Shown: one piece after another, positions 1 through 8,246 of the stretch
How positions within the stretch are numbered: the first letter of the stretch is position 1
Layout: each line of letters begins with the position of its first letter
Source: HGM04593 sp045657945
GTDB taxonomy: Bacteria > Bacteroidota > Bacteroidia > Bacteroidales > Bacteroidaceae
Reading direction: 5' to 3'
Assembly: GCA_045657945.1 (NCBI GenBank)
Contig: JAZOUB010000054.1
Location: 13,853-77,852 of the forward strand
Length of the DNA stretch: 64,000 nt
Notes under the pieces: model-generated
Seen by the model: the letters and a program-made list of their open reading frames with translations, nothing else
Database searches by the model: none
What the model was told of the DNA's origin: nothing
Program-made: the position numbers and the translations under genes

Positions 1-51
1 CTGCATTACAAAAGCAAGCAGCAGAAGGATAAAGGTGATACAGCGTTTCAT
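1..51 (-). CDS. Start of an exported protein (truncated by window edge)
   Basis: Seventeen codons are visible, beginning at an ATG 21 bases downstream of the rpoN stop codon. They read MKRCITFILLLLAFVMQ, a short basic start followed by a long hydrophobic run, which is the beginning of a signal peptide or membrane anchor. The gene is probably co-transcribed with the sigma-54 gene just upstream on the same strand. The rest lies outside the window, so no function can be given. Confidence 0.55.
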   Translation of the reverse strand, partial: MKRCITFILLLLAFVMQ

Positions 52-72
52 GATATGTATATTTTGTTTCAG

Positions 73-1512
73 TTACTCCTTGCGCAACCTTGCTACAGGG
101 ATGTTCAGTTGCTCGCGGTACTTGGCGACGGTGCGGCGTGCGACATTGTAGCCCTGGCCGACAAGCATCTCCTGCAGGGCCTGATCTGTGAGCGGATTGA
201 CCTTGTCCTCGGCGTCAACGAGTTCACGGATAACACGGAACAGTTCGTACACGGAGTGTGTTGTGCCGTCGAGCATTGCCACACCGTCGCTGAAATAGTA
301 TTTCAATGGGGTGACGCTCCATGGTGTCTGCACATACTTGCTGTTGCACACACGCGACACGGTAGAGATGTCATAGCCTGCAATGTTGGCGACATCCTCA
401 AGAATCATTGGTTTGAGGAAAGCCTCATCGCCACCACTCAGGAAATACTCTTTCTGCAACGACGCAATGGCCTTCATTGTTCCCAGCATTGTCATTTCGC
501 GTTGCTGCACGGCACTTATGAATCCCTTTGCAGCATCGATTTTCTGTCGCAGGAAGAGTGCCGCGGCGCGCTGCTCGGCGTTGTTGCCGGCAACCTGCTC
601 GTCAAGCATCTGCATGAAATCACCGTTCACACGCAACGAGGGGACATGGGAGTTATTGAGCGAGACATATACATTCTCATCGGTTATCTCAAGAAGGAAA
701 TCGGGCATCACCTGTTGGCGGCTGAAACCTATGCCCTCGGCAAGCGAGGCACCCGGGCGCGGATTAAGACGGACAATGTCGGCAATGGCATCGCGGCACT
801 CATCGGCTTCAACACCCAGTTTTTCGGGGATTATATTCCAACGCTTACCCGAGAACTCGTCATAGCACTCGACGAGAATCCGTTTGTGTAGAGAGTAGTC
901 CTTGCCCGATGTGCTGCGCTCCAGCTGCAGGAGCAGGCACTCACGCAGGTCGCGCGCGGCAATACCGGCCGGCTCAAATGTCTGTATAGCCTTCAGCACC
1001 GACAAGAGCTGTTCCTCATCGGTACACACATTATTGTATATTAGGAGTTCGTCCTCAATCTCGGACAGCGGCTTGCGCAACAGGCCGTCCTCGTCGAGCG
1101 AACCTATAAGGTATTCGCCAATGGCTTGCTCGTCGGGGGATAGCGGAAGCTCGCCAAGCTGCTCCATGAGCGAGTCGCCGAACGAGGCGGCATCGCCCAA
1201 TGTGGCATCAATAGAAGGAACGAACCCCGGCGATGCAACTGGAATATCATCATTGCCGCTATAATCATCGTCGGCATCGGCCGAATATATATCCGGAGTA
1301 TCAACATCATCGTCCCCACCACCCTGTGGCATAGCCTCATCGGGTTCAACGGCATCAAGGGCGGGGTTGTCCATAACCTCGCCTCGCACCCTCTCCTCTA
1401 TCTCAACCGTTGTCATCTCAAGCAGTTGCACGGCAAGCAATTGCTGGGGCGACAGAGTTTGGGAAAGCGTCTGTTGCTGTTGTTGGGTCTGTGTGAATCT
1501 GTTGTTTGACAT
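73..1512 (-). CDS. rpoN: RNA polymerase sigma-54 factor RpoN
   Basis: Alternative sigma factor that directs RNA polymerase to -24/-12 promoters and needs an AAA+ enhancer-binding protein to open DNA. At 479 residues it has the normal family length. The glutamine-rich activator-interacting region I lies at residues 1-50, followed by an acidic linker (about 55-95) and the core-binding domain. A helix-turn-helix lies in the DISTVSRV region, and the invariant RpoN box ARRTVAKYRE is at about 458-467, which recognises the -24 element. It follows the nucleoside kinase by 18 bases on the same strand, so the two are probably one operon, with a secreted protein starting just downstream. Nothing looks degraded. 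Confidence 0.97.
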   Translation of the reverse strand: MSNNRFTQTQQQQQTLSQTLSPQQLLAVQLLEMTTVEIEERVRGEVMDNPALDAVEPDEAMPQGGGDDDVDTPDIYSADADDDYSGNDDIPVASPGFVPSIDATLGDAASFGDSLMEQLGELPLSPDEQAIGEYLIGSLDEDGLLRKPLSEIEDELLIYNNVCTDEEQLLSVLKAIQTFEPAGIAARDLRECLLLQLERSTSGKDYSLHKRILVECYDEFSGKRWNIIPEKLGVEADECRDAIADIVRLNPRPGASLAEGIGFSRQQVMPDFLLEITDENVYVSLNNSHVPSLRVNGDFMQMLDEQVAGNNAEQRAAALFLRQKIDAAKGFISAVQQREMTMLGTMKAIASLQKEYFLSGGDEAFLKPMILEDVANIAGYDISTVSRVCNSKYVQTPWSVTPLKYYFSDGVAMLDGTTHSVYELFRVIRELVDAEDKVNPLTDQALQEMLVGQGYNVARRTVAKYREQLNIPVARLRKE

Positions 1513-1530
1513 TCAGTTTTTATAAAAGTA

Positions 1531-3174
1531 TCAGTACTTGAAACTGCTTCCACCAAGGAATTCACGCGCGAGCGATGTCGGCGGCAGTTCTTTGTCCTGC
1601 AAAGGTACAATATAATCCAGGAAACGCAAAAGCCTTTGCGCCTCGGAATACTCGGCACAGTTCTCGGGCACTGCGCGCAGCATGGGCTCGGCCTGTGACT
1701 TGAAGACGGCAAGCTCATAGAAAAGCGACGAGTTGAACATTACATCGGCATTCTCTTGATAGGGGAATATCCATTTCTCCTCGCCACGGCGCACATCGGG
1801 CCAACGCATGATGGTTTCGCGCGCCGAGTAGCCGCGGTACTTTGCATCGCGTATCATACGGCGAAGCAGGCGGTTGTCCGATGTCGATATGTAGTTGTGA
1901 TAGTCGAGCTTTATCGATGTAAGTGCCGATACATAGATGCGGAACTTGTCGCTGTCGGGTATCTGCATGGTGAGCATGGGGTTGAGCGCGTGGGTACCCT
2001 CAATCACCAGCACCATGTGAGGCTCCAGCTTCAGTCTGTTGCCGTTGAACTCGCGCTCGCCGCTCTTGAAATTATATGTGGGCAGTTCCACCTCTTCGCC
2101 ACCGAGTATGCGACTCAACGACTCGTTGAAATAGGGCAGGTCGATGGAGTGGATCGATTCAAAATCGTAGTCGCCGTCGGGCTTACGCGGTGTATGCGTG
2201 CGGTTCACGAAATAGTCGTCGAGTGATATTGCGTATGGTTTAAGGCCGCATGCAAGAAGCTGTATGCCAAGGCGTTTGCTGAATGTAGTCTTGCCCGATG
2301 ATGATGGGCCGGCAATGAGCACTACCCTTGCTCCGCGCTGCGCAATATCATCGGCAATGAGCGAGAGACGACGCTCCTGGAGCACCTCGGAGACATTTAC
2401 AAGGTCTATGCCGAAGCCGGCACGCACGGCTTTGTTGAAATCGCCTATTGTCTCGACACCCATTTTCTGATGCCACTGCAGGCGTTCCTCGAAAAGTTCA
2501 TGCAGCTTCTCCTGTGGCACCTTGTCCTCGAGCTCGGTGGGGCGTTCCTTGTTGGGGATGCGAAGCAGCACACCGTCATCGTATTTCTCAACCTCGAACA
2601 GTGTTATATAGCCTGTGCTTGGAACAAGGCCGTTATAATAGCTATCGACATAACCGTCAAGCTCGTAATAACTTGTGTAGAGGTGGTCGTATGTCTCAAG
2701 AAGACGCACCTTGTCTACACGCCCCATATTCCTGAAGACCTCAATGGCATCGGCTGTGTGGCACTCCACCCTCTTGAAAGGGATGTCGCTGTCAATGACA
2801 CGCTGCATCCTCTCACGCAGGAGAACCACCTGCTCATCGCTCAGCGATGTATCCCTGCGGCAATAATAGCCTTTGGAAATTGCATTCTCGAAACGCACTG
2901 TCTCGCCCGGGAACAGTTCGTTCATGGCTTTCATGAATATGAAGGTAAGCGAGCGCACATACATACGCATTCCGTCATCGGTTGTAATATCTATGAACTC
3001 AACATCCTTGTGGCGATATAACCTTAACGCAAGTCCCTCGGTGACATTGTTCACACGGGCTGCGATAGGCCCGTATGGCATATCCAGTTCCAAAGAATCA
3101 TAAATTTCCCTTAACGAAACACCGCTGGGGAACTCCCTTGTTACACCATTATTCTTACAAAAAATGCGTACCAT
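1531..3174 (-). CDS. Nucleoside kinase (TGS domain + uridine kinase-like)
   Basis: Cytoplasmic P-loop kinase of the phosphoribulokinase/uridine kinase superfamily with an N-terminal extension. Residues 1-60 resemble a TGS domain and the next part resembles the threonyl-tRNA synthetase second additional domain. The kinase half carries the Walker A motif GPSSSGKTT at about 289-297. This architecture (about 550 aa) is common in Bacteroidetes and Firmicutes and is usually annotated as uridine or nucleoside kinase; the true substrate is not shown by the sequence. It is the first gene of a leftward unit with rpoN. The upstream region has a -7-like box and a hairpin. Confidence 0.85.
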   Translation of the reverse strand: MVRIFCKNNGVTREFPSGVSLREIYDSLELDMPYGPIAARVNNVTEGLALRLYRHKDVEFIDITTDDGMRMYVRSLTFIFMKAMNELFPGETVRFENAISKGYYCRRDTSLSDEQVVLLRERMQRVIDSDIPFKRVECHTADAIEVFRNMGRVDKVRLLETYDHLYTSYYELDGYVDSYYNGLVPSTGYITLFEVEKYDDGVLLRIPNKERPTELEDKVPQEKLHELFEERLQWHQKMGVETIGDFNKAVRAGFGIDLVNVSEVLQERRLSLIADDIAQRGARVVLIAGPSSSGKTTFSKRLGIQLLACGLKPYAISLDDYFVNRTHTPRKPDGDYDFESIHSIDLPYFNESLSRILGGEEVELPTYNFKSGEREFNGNRLKLEPHMVLVIEGTHALNPMLTMQIPDSDKFRIYVSALTSIKLDYHNYISTSDNRLLRRMIRDAKYRGYSARETIMRWPDVRRGEEKWIFPYQENADVMFNSSLFYELAVFKSQAEPMLRAVPENCAEYSEAQRLLRFLDYIVPLQDKELPPTSLAREFLGGSSFKY

Positions 3175-3194
3175 AACTATCTGATTTAAGTTGC

Positions 3195-3225
3195 TCCGGG
3201 AAACACCCGGACATGTTCAAAGATA
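3195..3225 (-). promoter_or_regulatory. Likely promoter -7 box and leader hairpin of the kinase-rpoN unit
   Basis: On the minus strand TATCTTTG (3225 to 3218) matches the Bacteroidetes -7 consensus TAnnTTTG, 44 bases before the kinase start. A 6-bp hairpin (TCCGGG/CCCGGA, 3195-3211) lies in the resulting leader. No good -33 TTTG box is seen. Confidence 0.4.
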
Positions 3226-3354
3226 GTCACAAACAAACGAGAAAAGAAGAAACGGAGCGAGATTTTTTGTAAATTTAAACATAATTCACTTTTTCCTATT
3301 TGAAATTACACGAACTATGTCTAAATTTGCTTGCAACACATAACATGGGATAGT

Positions 3355-4179
3355 ATGGAAAAGATGGCACAATACATAAAAAGTATAGAGATTGATTCGC
3401 TTTGGAGCAACCGCAAGCATGTCAATTGGGAGTTGCGACCGGATGTAAATATCCTGAGCGGCAACAACGGTGCCGGCAAAAGTACATTCATAAACAGGTC
3501 GGCAAGGCATCTTGACATAATGCGCGACGGGCGCATAACCAGCAGCCCCGAGGATGGCGTGAACATCACATTCTACCCCGAAGACGCCACAAGCATAAAT
3601 TTTGATGTAATAAGCAGCATAGACCGCCCGATCATGAGCAGTGAGATGCTGGAGAAGGTTTCGGGAGCCGACATACGCACCGAGCTCGACTGGCAACTCT
3701 ACAACCTGCAACGCCGCTACCTGAACTACCAGGTGAATATTGGCAACAGGATTATCTCGTTACTCACCAGTGGCAACCCCGACGACCAACGTCTGGCCAC
3801 AGAGCTGACAAAACCGAAGAAGCAGTTTCAGGATCTTGTAGATGAGTTGTTCGCCCCCACCGCAAAGACAATTGTACGCAACTGCAATGAGATACTGTTC
3901 AGCCAATATGGCGAGACATTGCAGCCCTACATGCTGTCATCGGGTGAGAAGCAGATGCTTGTGATACTGCTCACCGCCCTTGTGCAGGAGAACCGCCCGA
4001 GCGTGATGCTAATGGACGAGCCCGAAATATCACTGCACATCGAGTGGCAGCAGCGGTTGATTACCCTTGTGCGCACGCTCAACCCCAACACGCAGATAAT
4101 TCTATGCACGCACTCCCCTGCTATCATAATGGACGGCTGGATGGATGCAGTAACCGAGATGGAAGACATCACGAGGTGA
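3355..4179 (+). CDS. AAA/ABC-type ATPase paired with a DUF4435 protein
   Basis: Soluble ATPase of the RecF/OLD/AAA-15 type, 274 aa from the ATG at 3355; an in-frame upstream TTG (3331) is less likely and a second ATG follows at 3364. Walker A is GNNGAGKST (36-44). Near the C-terminus are an ABC-like signature (SSGEKQML), a Walker B (VMLMDEPEIS) and a switch histidine in CTHSPA. The coiled-coil insert between the two halves is very short. The next gene is a DUF4435 protein. In PARIS phage defence the same two families (AriA ATPase and AriB DUF4435/TOPRIM) form a complex. This ATPase is shorter than typical AriA, so the match is to architecture, not a proven homologue. Confidence 0.8.
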   Translation: MEKMAQYIKSIEIDSLWSNRKHVNWELRPDVNILSGNNGAGKSTFINRSARHLDIMRDGRITSSPEDGVNITFYPEDATSINFDVISSIDRPIMSSEMLEKVSGADIRTELDWQLYNLQRRYLNYQVNIGNRIISLLTSGNPDDQRLATELTKPKKQFQDLVDELFAPTAKTIVRNCNEILFSQYGETLQPYMLSSGEKQMLVILLTALVQENRPSVMLMDEPEISLHIEWQQRLITLVRTLNPNTQIILCTHSPAIIMDGWMDAVTEMEDITR

Positions 4180-4190
4180 AAGGTGAAAAG

Positions 4191-4365
4191 TGAAAGCTGC
4201 GAGTAAGCGAGGGCAGAGGAAAAGTTTACTTTTGCTATGCCGAGCGTGAGCAGTTTCAAGCACACGCAGTGTGGTTAAAACGGAAAGCTGCGAGCAAGTG
4301 AGAGCAAAGGAAATTTTCCTTTGCCGTGCGGGAGCAGGTTCAAGCACACTAAATGTGGTTAAAAC
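4191..4365 (+). repeat. Two tandem diverged copies of a dispersed intergenic repeat
   Basis: Copy 1 (4191-4281) and copy 2 (4282-4365) share the order GAAAGCTGCGAG - GCAGAGG/GCAAAGG - AGTTTACTT or AATTTTCCT - GAGCAG - TCAAGCACAC - TGTGGTTAAAAC. A third copy lies inverted at 60260-60350. All sit directly after the stop codon of the preceding gene. The stretch is non-coding and separates the ATPase from the DUF4435 gene by 220 bases. Confidence 0.75.
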
Positions 4366-4399
4366 GGAAAACTAAAAGCAGGGATAGTACGACTGAGGT

Positions 4400-5404
4400 A
4401 TGAAAAGGCTTACAGAATATCTCAATTCGAATTTCATTGAGGCGGCAAACTCGTTGCGCCCGAAGAGAGCCGCACAGCGCATCATAGCATACGTGGAGAG
4501 CTATGATGACATATCGTTCTGGCGTTCGGTCTTCAACGAGTACGAGAGCGAGAGAATCCATTTTGAGATTATGCTGCCGGCGCGTACAAAACTCACCAAG
4601 GGCAAGAAACAGGCTATGATGAACATGCTGGGCAAGGCATACGGCCGCAACATGATTGCCTGTGTCGATAGCGACTACGACTACCTGTTGCAGGGCGCGA
4701 CATCAACATCGCAGCAGATGCTGGAGAACAAGTATATATTGCATACATACGCATATTCAATCGAGAACTACAGGTGCTACGCCGATAGCCTGAAGCAGGT
4801 TTGCGTGCTCTGTACACAGAACGACAGTAATGTAATCGACTTCAACGAGTTCTTCAAGCTCTATTCCAGTATTTCCTACCCCCTGTTCGTGTGGAATGTA
4901 CTGCTCTACCGCAAGCGCGACACCAAGACAATGAGCATGCTCCATTTCTGCGAGATTGTACGCCTTTCATCATTCACCATTGACAAGCCTGCATACTCAT
5001 TGCAGCAGCTGAGCAACCGCGTAAAGCACAATATAAAGATGCTTGAAAAGCAGTTCCCGGAACTGAAGGAGGAGTACAAGAAGTTGGATGAAGAACTTGC
5101 ATCATTGGGCATCAGCCCCGACGAGACCTATTTTTATATACAGGGGCACCACATCATGAACGGCGTTACAATGCGGGTTCTGCAGCCCGTATGCCGCTAC
5201 TTGCGTAGCAAACGCGAGGCTGAAATAGAACGCTTTGCCTATCACCGCCAACAATACAACAACGAACTGGCATCGTACCGCCATAGCCAGTGCGATGTAG
5301 CGACAATGCTCTGCAAGAACACCGACTACAAGAACGCAACGCCCTACAAGCGTCTGAAAGCAGACATTGAGAGATTGCTGCTGTCTATTGAAAGGGGTGT
5401 CTGA
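4400..5404 (+). CDS. DUF4435 domain protein (TOPRIM-like, AriB-like partner)
   Basis: A 334-aa protein recognised by its N-terminal half: a short helical start, then IIAYVESYDDISFWRSVF, MIACVDSDYDYLL and YSIENYRC. The conserved acidic residues (VES, VDSDYD) are characteristic of DUF4435, which is predicted to adopt a TOPRIM-like nuclease fold. The C-terminal half is helical and charged with no recognised domain. The partner ATPase is immediately upstream on the same strand. In PARIS the DUF4435 protein is the toxic effector held by the ATPase. Whether this pair is a defence system or a conserved housekeeping pair in this lineage cannot be told from the window alone. Confidence 0.75.
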   Translation: MKRLTEYLNSNFIEAANSLRPKRAAQRIIAYVESYDDISFWRSVFNEYESERIHFEIMLPARTKLTKGKKQAMMNMLGKAYGRNMIACVDSDYDYLLQGATSTSQQMLENKYILHTYAYSIENYRCYADSLKQVCVLCTQNDSNVIDFNEFFKLYSSISYPLFVWNVLLYRKRDTKTMSMLHFCEIVRLSSFTIDKPAYSLQQLSNRVKHNIKMLEKQFPELKEEYKKLDEELASLGISPDETYFYIQGHHIMNGVTMRVLQPVCRYLRSKREAEIERFAYHRQQYNNELASYRHSQCDVATMLCKNTDYKNATPYKRLKADIERLLLSIERGV

Positions 5405-5414
5405 AAATAAACCG

Positions 5415-6869
5415 TTATCTTCTCTTCCAGAACACCGGAGTAAAGAGCAGCAACACTGCAAAGAATTCAAGACGGCCGACAAGCATCTGGAAAGCGCTGA
5501 ACCACTTCACACCATCCGGTAACATGGCAAATGAAGCCATTGGTCCATAATTACCCAACGCCGGACCGACATTACCCACCGACGCCACAGAGAGACTGAA
5601 CGAATCGAGGAAGTCTATTCCGAAAGCCATGTTGACGAACAGACCAGCCACAAGCGTGAAGATATATATCACCGTATAGGCAAGTATGGCCGACTGCACG
5701 GCAGTGGGTATCACTCTCTTGCTCATGCGCACCGGTATCACTGCGTTTGGATGCACAATGCGCTTGAACTCATTCCACACCACCTTGAAGAGGATAGATA
5801 TACGCACACACTTCATGGCACCCGATGTAGAGCCCGAGCATGCACCGAAGAACATCAGCGCACACAACATCAGCCACAGCAACGGCATCCACGCGGCATA
5901 ATCAACCGTGGCAAAACCGGTAGTTGTCTGTACCGAGACCACCTGAAACACCGATGCGCGGAACGACCCCTCGACACCCTCATTGGTAGTAAAGAATAGG
6001 CCGACACCAATAGCAAGAGTAAAGACAGATACTATTATCAGATAAGTCTTGAACTCGGTATCGCGCAGTAGCGTCATTAACTTGAACTTGAAAATTGCCA
6101 GATAGAGCAACGAGAGGTTCACGCCCGAAACGAACATGAAAAATGTTATAACATATTCGATTGCCGGCGAATTGAACGCCTCAATACTTGCCTGTTTAGT
6201 AGAGAATCCACCTGTAGCAATAGTTGACATTGAGTGGCAAATAGAGTCAAACCATCCCATACCGGCAACATTCAGCGACACGGCACACATAATGGTAAGA
6301 GCTATGTATATAGTCAATATCCAGCGCGCTGTGACCGATATACGGGGGTGTAGTTTTGAGCGCATGGGGCCCACAGACTCGGCCGAGAAGAGTTTTATGT
6401 CGTTCAAGCCGAACATCGGGAACACTGCAACGGTGAAGAATACGATACCCAAACCACCTACCCAATGCGTCATCATGCGCCAGAAAAGAATAGATTTTGG
6501 AAGCGACTCAATATTCTCCAGAATTGTGGCACCCGTTGTAGAGAAACCAGACATTGTCTCAAAGAAGGCATCGGTAAAATCGGTTATGCTGTCACTGAGA
6601 ATATACGGCAACGTGCCAAACAGTGAAAACACCACCCAGCACAGACTCACGACTATATAACCATCTTTGAAAGAGACATTGCGGTCGCCACCCTTACACA
6701 GAAGAACAAGTACTCCACCCACCAGAGCAACAATACCCGCTGAGGAGAGGAGAGGTTGCACTGTATTCTCATTGTAGAAGAATGCCACGCCAACGCACAA
6801 CAACATGAAAAGCGCTTCGATAAAAAGCAGCATTCCAATGACGCGAAATATTACTTTAGGGTGAAACAT
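5415..6869 (-). CDS. trkH: Trk-type K+ uptake channel subunit TrkH
   Basis: Integral membrane K+ transporter of the SKT family, 484 aa, with about ten hydrophobic segments and four pore-loop repeats. Selectivity-filter-like strings can be seen (STTGATI, ATGGFST, TTTGFAT, SVGNVGPALG). It works with the NAD-binding regulator TrkA, encoded 3 bases upstream in the same operon (6873-8210). Full length and intact. Its last bases lie only 10 bp from the convergent DUF4435 gene, so there is almost no intergenic space at the 3' end. Confidence 0.95.
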   Translation of the reverse strand: MFHPKVIFRVIGMLLFIEALFMLLCVGVAFFYNENTVQPLLSSAGIVALVGGVLVLLCKGGDRNVSFKDGYIVVSLCWVVFSLFGTLPYILSDSITDFTDAFFETMSGFSTTGATILENIESLPKSILFWRMMTHWVGGLGIVFFTVAVFPMFGLNDIKLFSAESVGPMRSKLHPRISVTARWILTIYIALTIMCAVSLNVAGMGWFDSICHSMSTIATGGFSTKQASIEAFNSPAIEYVITFFMFVSGVNLSLLYLAIFKFKLMTLLRDTEFKTYLIIVSVFTLAIGVGLFFTTNEGVEGSFRASVFQVVSVQTTTGFATVDYAAWMPLLWLMLCALMFFGACSGSTSGAMKCVRISILFKVVWNEFKRIVHPNAVIPVRMSKRVIPTAVQSAILAYTVIYIFTLVAGLFVNMAFGIDFLDSFSLSVASVGNVGPALGNYGPMASFAMLPDGVKWFSAFQMLVGRLEFFAVLLLFTPVFWKRR

Positions 6870-6872
6870 AGT

Positions 6873-8210
6873 TTACTTGAAATATTTTTCCAACTTTTTG
6901 AGCACACGCTCAACGCAGAAGAAAATCACATGGTCGCCCGGTTCAATCATTGTGTTACCAGAAACATGCACACCGACACCGTTACGTATGAGACCACCGA
7001 TATTTGCTCCGTCGGGCAATCCAAGGCTCTTCACCGGCTTGCGTGTTATAAGGCAGTCATGATTCACGGGGAACTCTGCAACAACAGCCTGAATGAATGT
7101 CAGACACTTCACGCTTGACACATCTGTCTTGAGCATCATCTGAAAGATGGCACTCGCCGCCAATTTCTTCTTATTGATGACCGAACCGATATCCATTTTT
7201 TCGGCCATCGATATATAGTCGATATTCTCAATCTCGGATACCGCACGGCTCACACCTGCACGCTTTGCTGCAAGACAGGCAATGATATTTGTCTCGGAAT
7301 TGTCACTCAAGGCTATGAACACATCGGTATGCTCAATACCCTCACTACGTAACAGTTCCGGGTCACGAGCATCACCGTTGATGACCATTACCTCATCATC
7401 GACAAGTTCCAGAAGCTTGTGACAGCGGTTCAAATCGCTCTCAATTATCTTTACATCAATATCATCCGGCACCAACTTGGTGGTGCGCACAGCAATGCGG
7501 CTACCGCCCATTATTATAACACTCTTGACTTCGGAGAACTGCTCCTTGCCGCAGATTTGACGGATATAAGGAATATTATCGTGCGTAGTCATAAAGCAGA
7601 CAATATCATTTGGAATGATGCAGTCGTTACCGCGCGGAATAATTGTTTCATCACCACGTTGGAGAGCCACGACGTGATAAGGGATGTCGGACGGCAACTC
7701 CTTGAACGGGATGTTTATTATTGATGCATTCTCGCGTACCTTGACACCAATCATCACCAAGGCACCATTGCCGAACTCAAGCATCTGGCGCATCCAAGAA
7801 TACTTGATGCTTGTAGCAATCTCCTCGGCTGCCAATTGTTCGGGGTAGATGAGTGAATCTACGCCCAAAGAGGCAAAATACTCCTTATGTTTCGGCAGCA
7901 GATACTCATAGTTGTCAATACGTGCAATGGTTTTTGCCGCACCAAGATAATGAGCAAGTATGCAGGCTGTTATGTTACGGCTCTCATCGGGCGTTACAGC
8001 AACGAATAGGTCGGCATCACCCGCACCGGCATCATTAAGAGCCGATATTTTTGTAGGGTCACCGACGATTGTCTGCAAGTCGAACGATGTCTCCATTCTG
8101 CCCAATTTCTCTTCGCTTTCGTCAAGCAGAACCACGTTCTCTTTCTCGGATGAAAGCATCTTGGCCAAGTGTGTACCGACAGCACCGGCACCGGCAATGA
8201 CAATTCTCAT
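6873..8210 (-). CDS. trkA: Trk system K+ uptake regulatory protein TrkA
   Basis: Peripheral cytoplasmic subunit (445 aa) that gates TrkH in response to NADH/ATP. It consists of two tandem RCK units. The first Rossmann motif is GAGAVGTHLAKML near residue 6 and the second is GGSRIAVRTTKLV near residue 235, each followed by a TrkA-C domain. It lies between dxs (36 bp upstream) and trkH (3 bp downstream), all leftward, and is evidently transcribed from the promoter ahead of dxs. Confidence 0.96.
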   Translation of the reverse strand: MRIVIAGAGAVGTHLAKMLSSEKENVVLLDESEEKLGRMETSFDLQTIVGDPTKISALNDAGAGDADLFVAVTPDESRNITACILAHYLGAAKTIARIDNYEYLLPKHKEYFASLGVDSLIYPEQLAAEEIATSIKYSWMRQMLEFGNGALVMIGVKVRENASIINIPFKELPSDIPYHVVALQRGDETIIPRGNDCIIPNDIVCFMTTHDNIPYIRQICGKEQFSEVKSVIIMGGSRIAVRTTKLVPDDIDVKIIESDLNRCHKLLELVDDEVMVINGDARDPELLRSEGIEHTDVFIALSDNSETNIIACLAAKRAGVSRAVSEIENIDYISMAEKMDIGSVINKKKLAASAIFQMMLKTDVSSVKCLTFIQAVVAEFPVNHDCLITRKPVKSLGLPDGANIGGLIRNGVGVHVSGNTMIEPGDHVIFFCVERVLKKLEKYFK

Positions 8211-8246
8211 AACATCAGACTTTTATTTTTTACAAGCCGTATCCTA

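Noticed and set aside
55..891. Long open frame (278 codons) on the plus strand inside rpoN
   Set aside because: Antisense to a strongly supported sigma-54 gene; its composition is that of a mirrored coding strand and it shows no domain.
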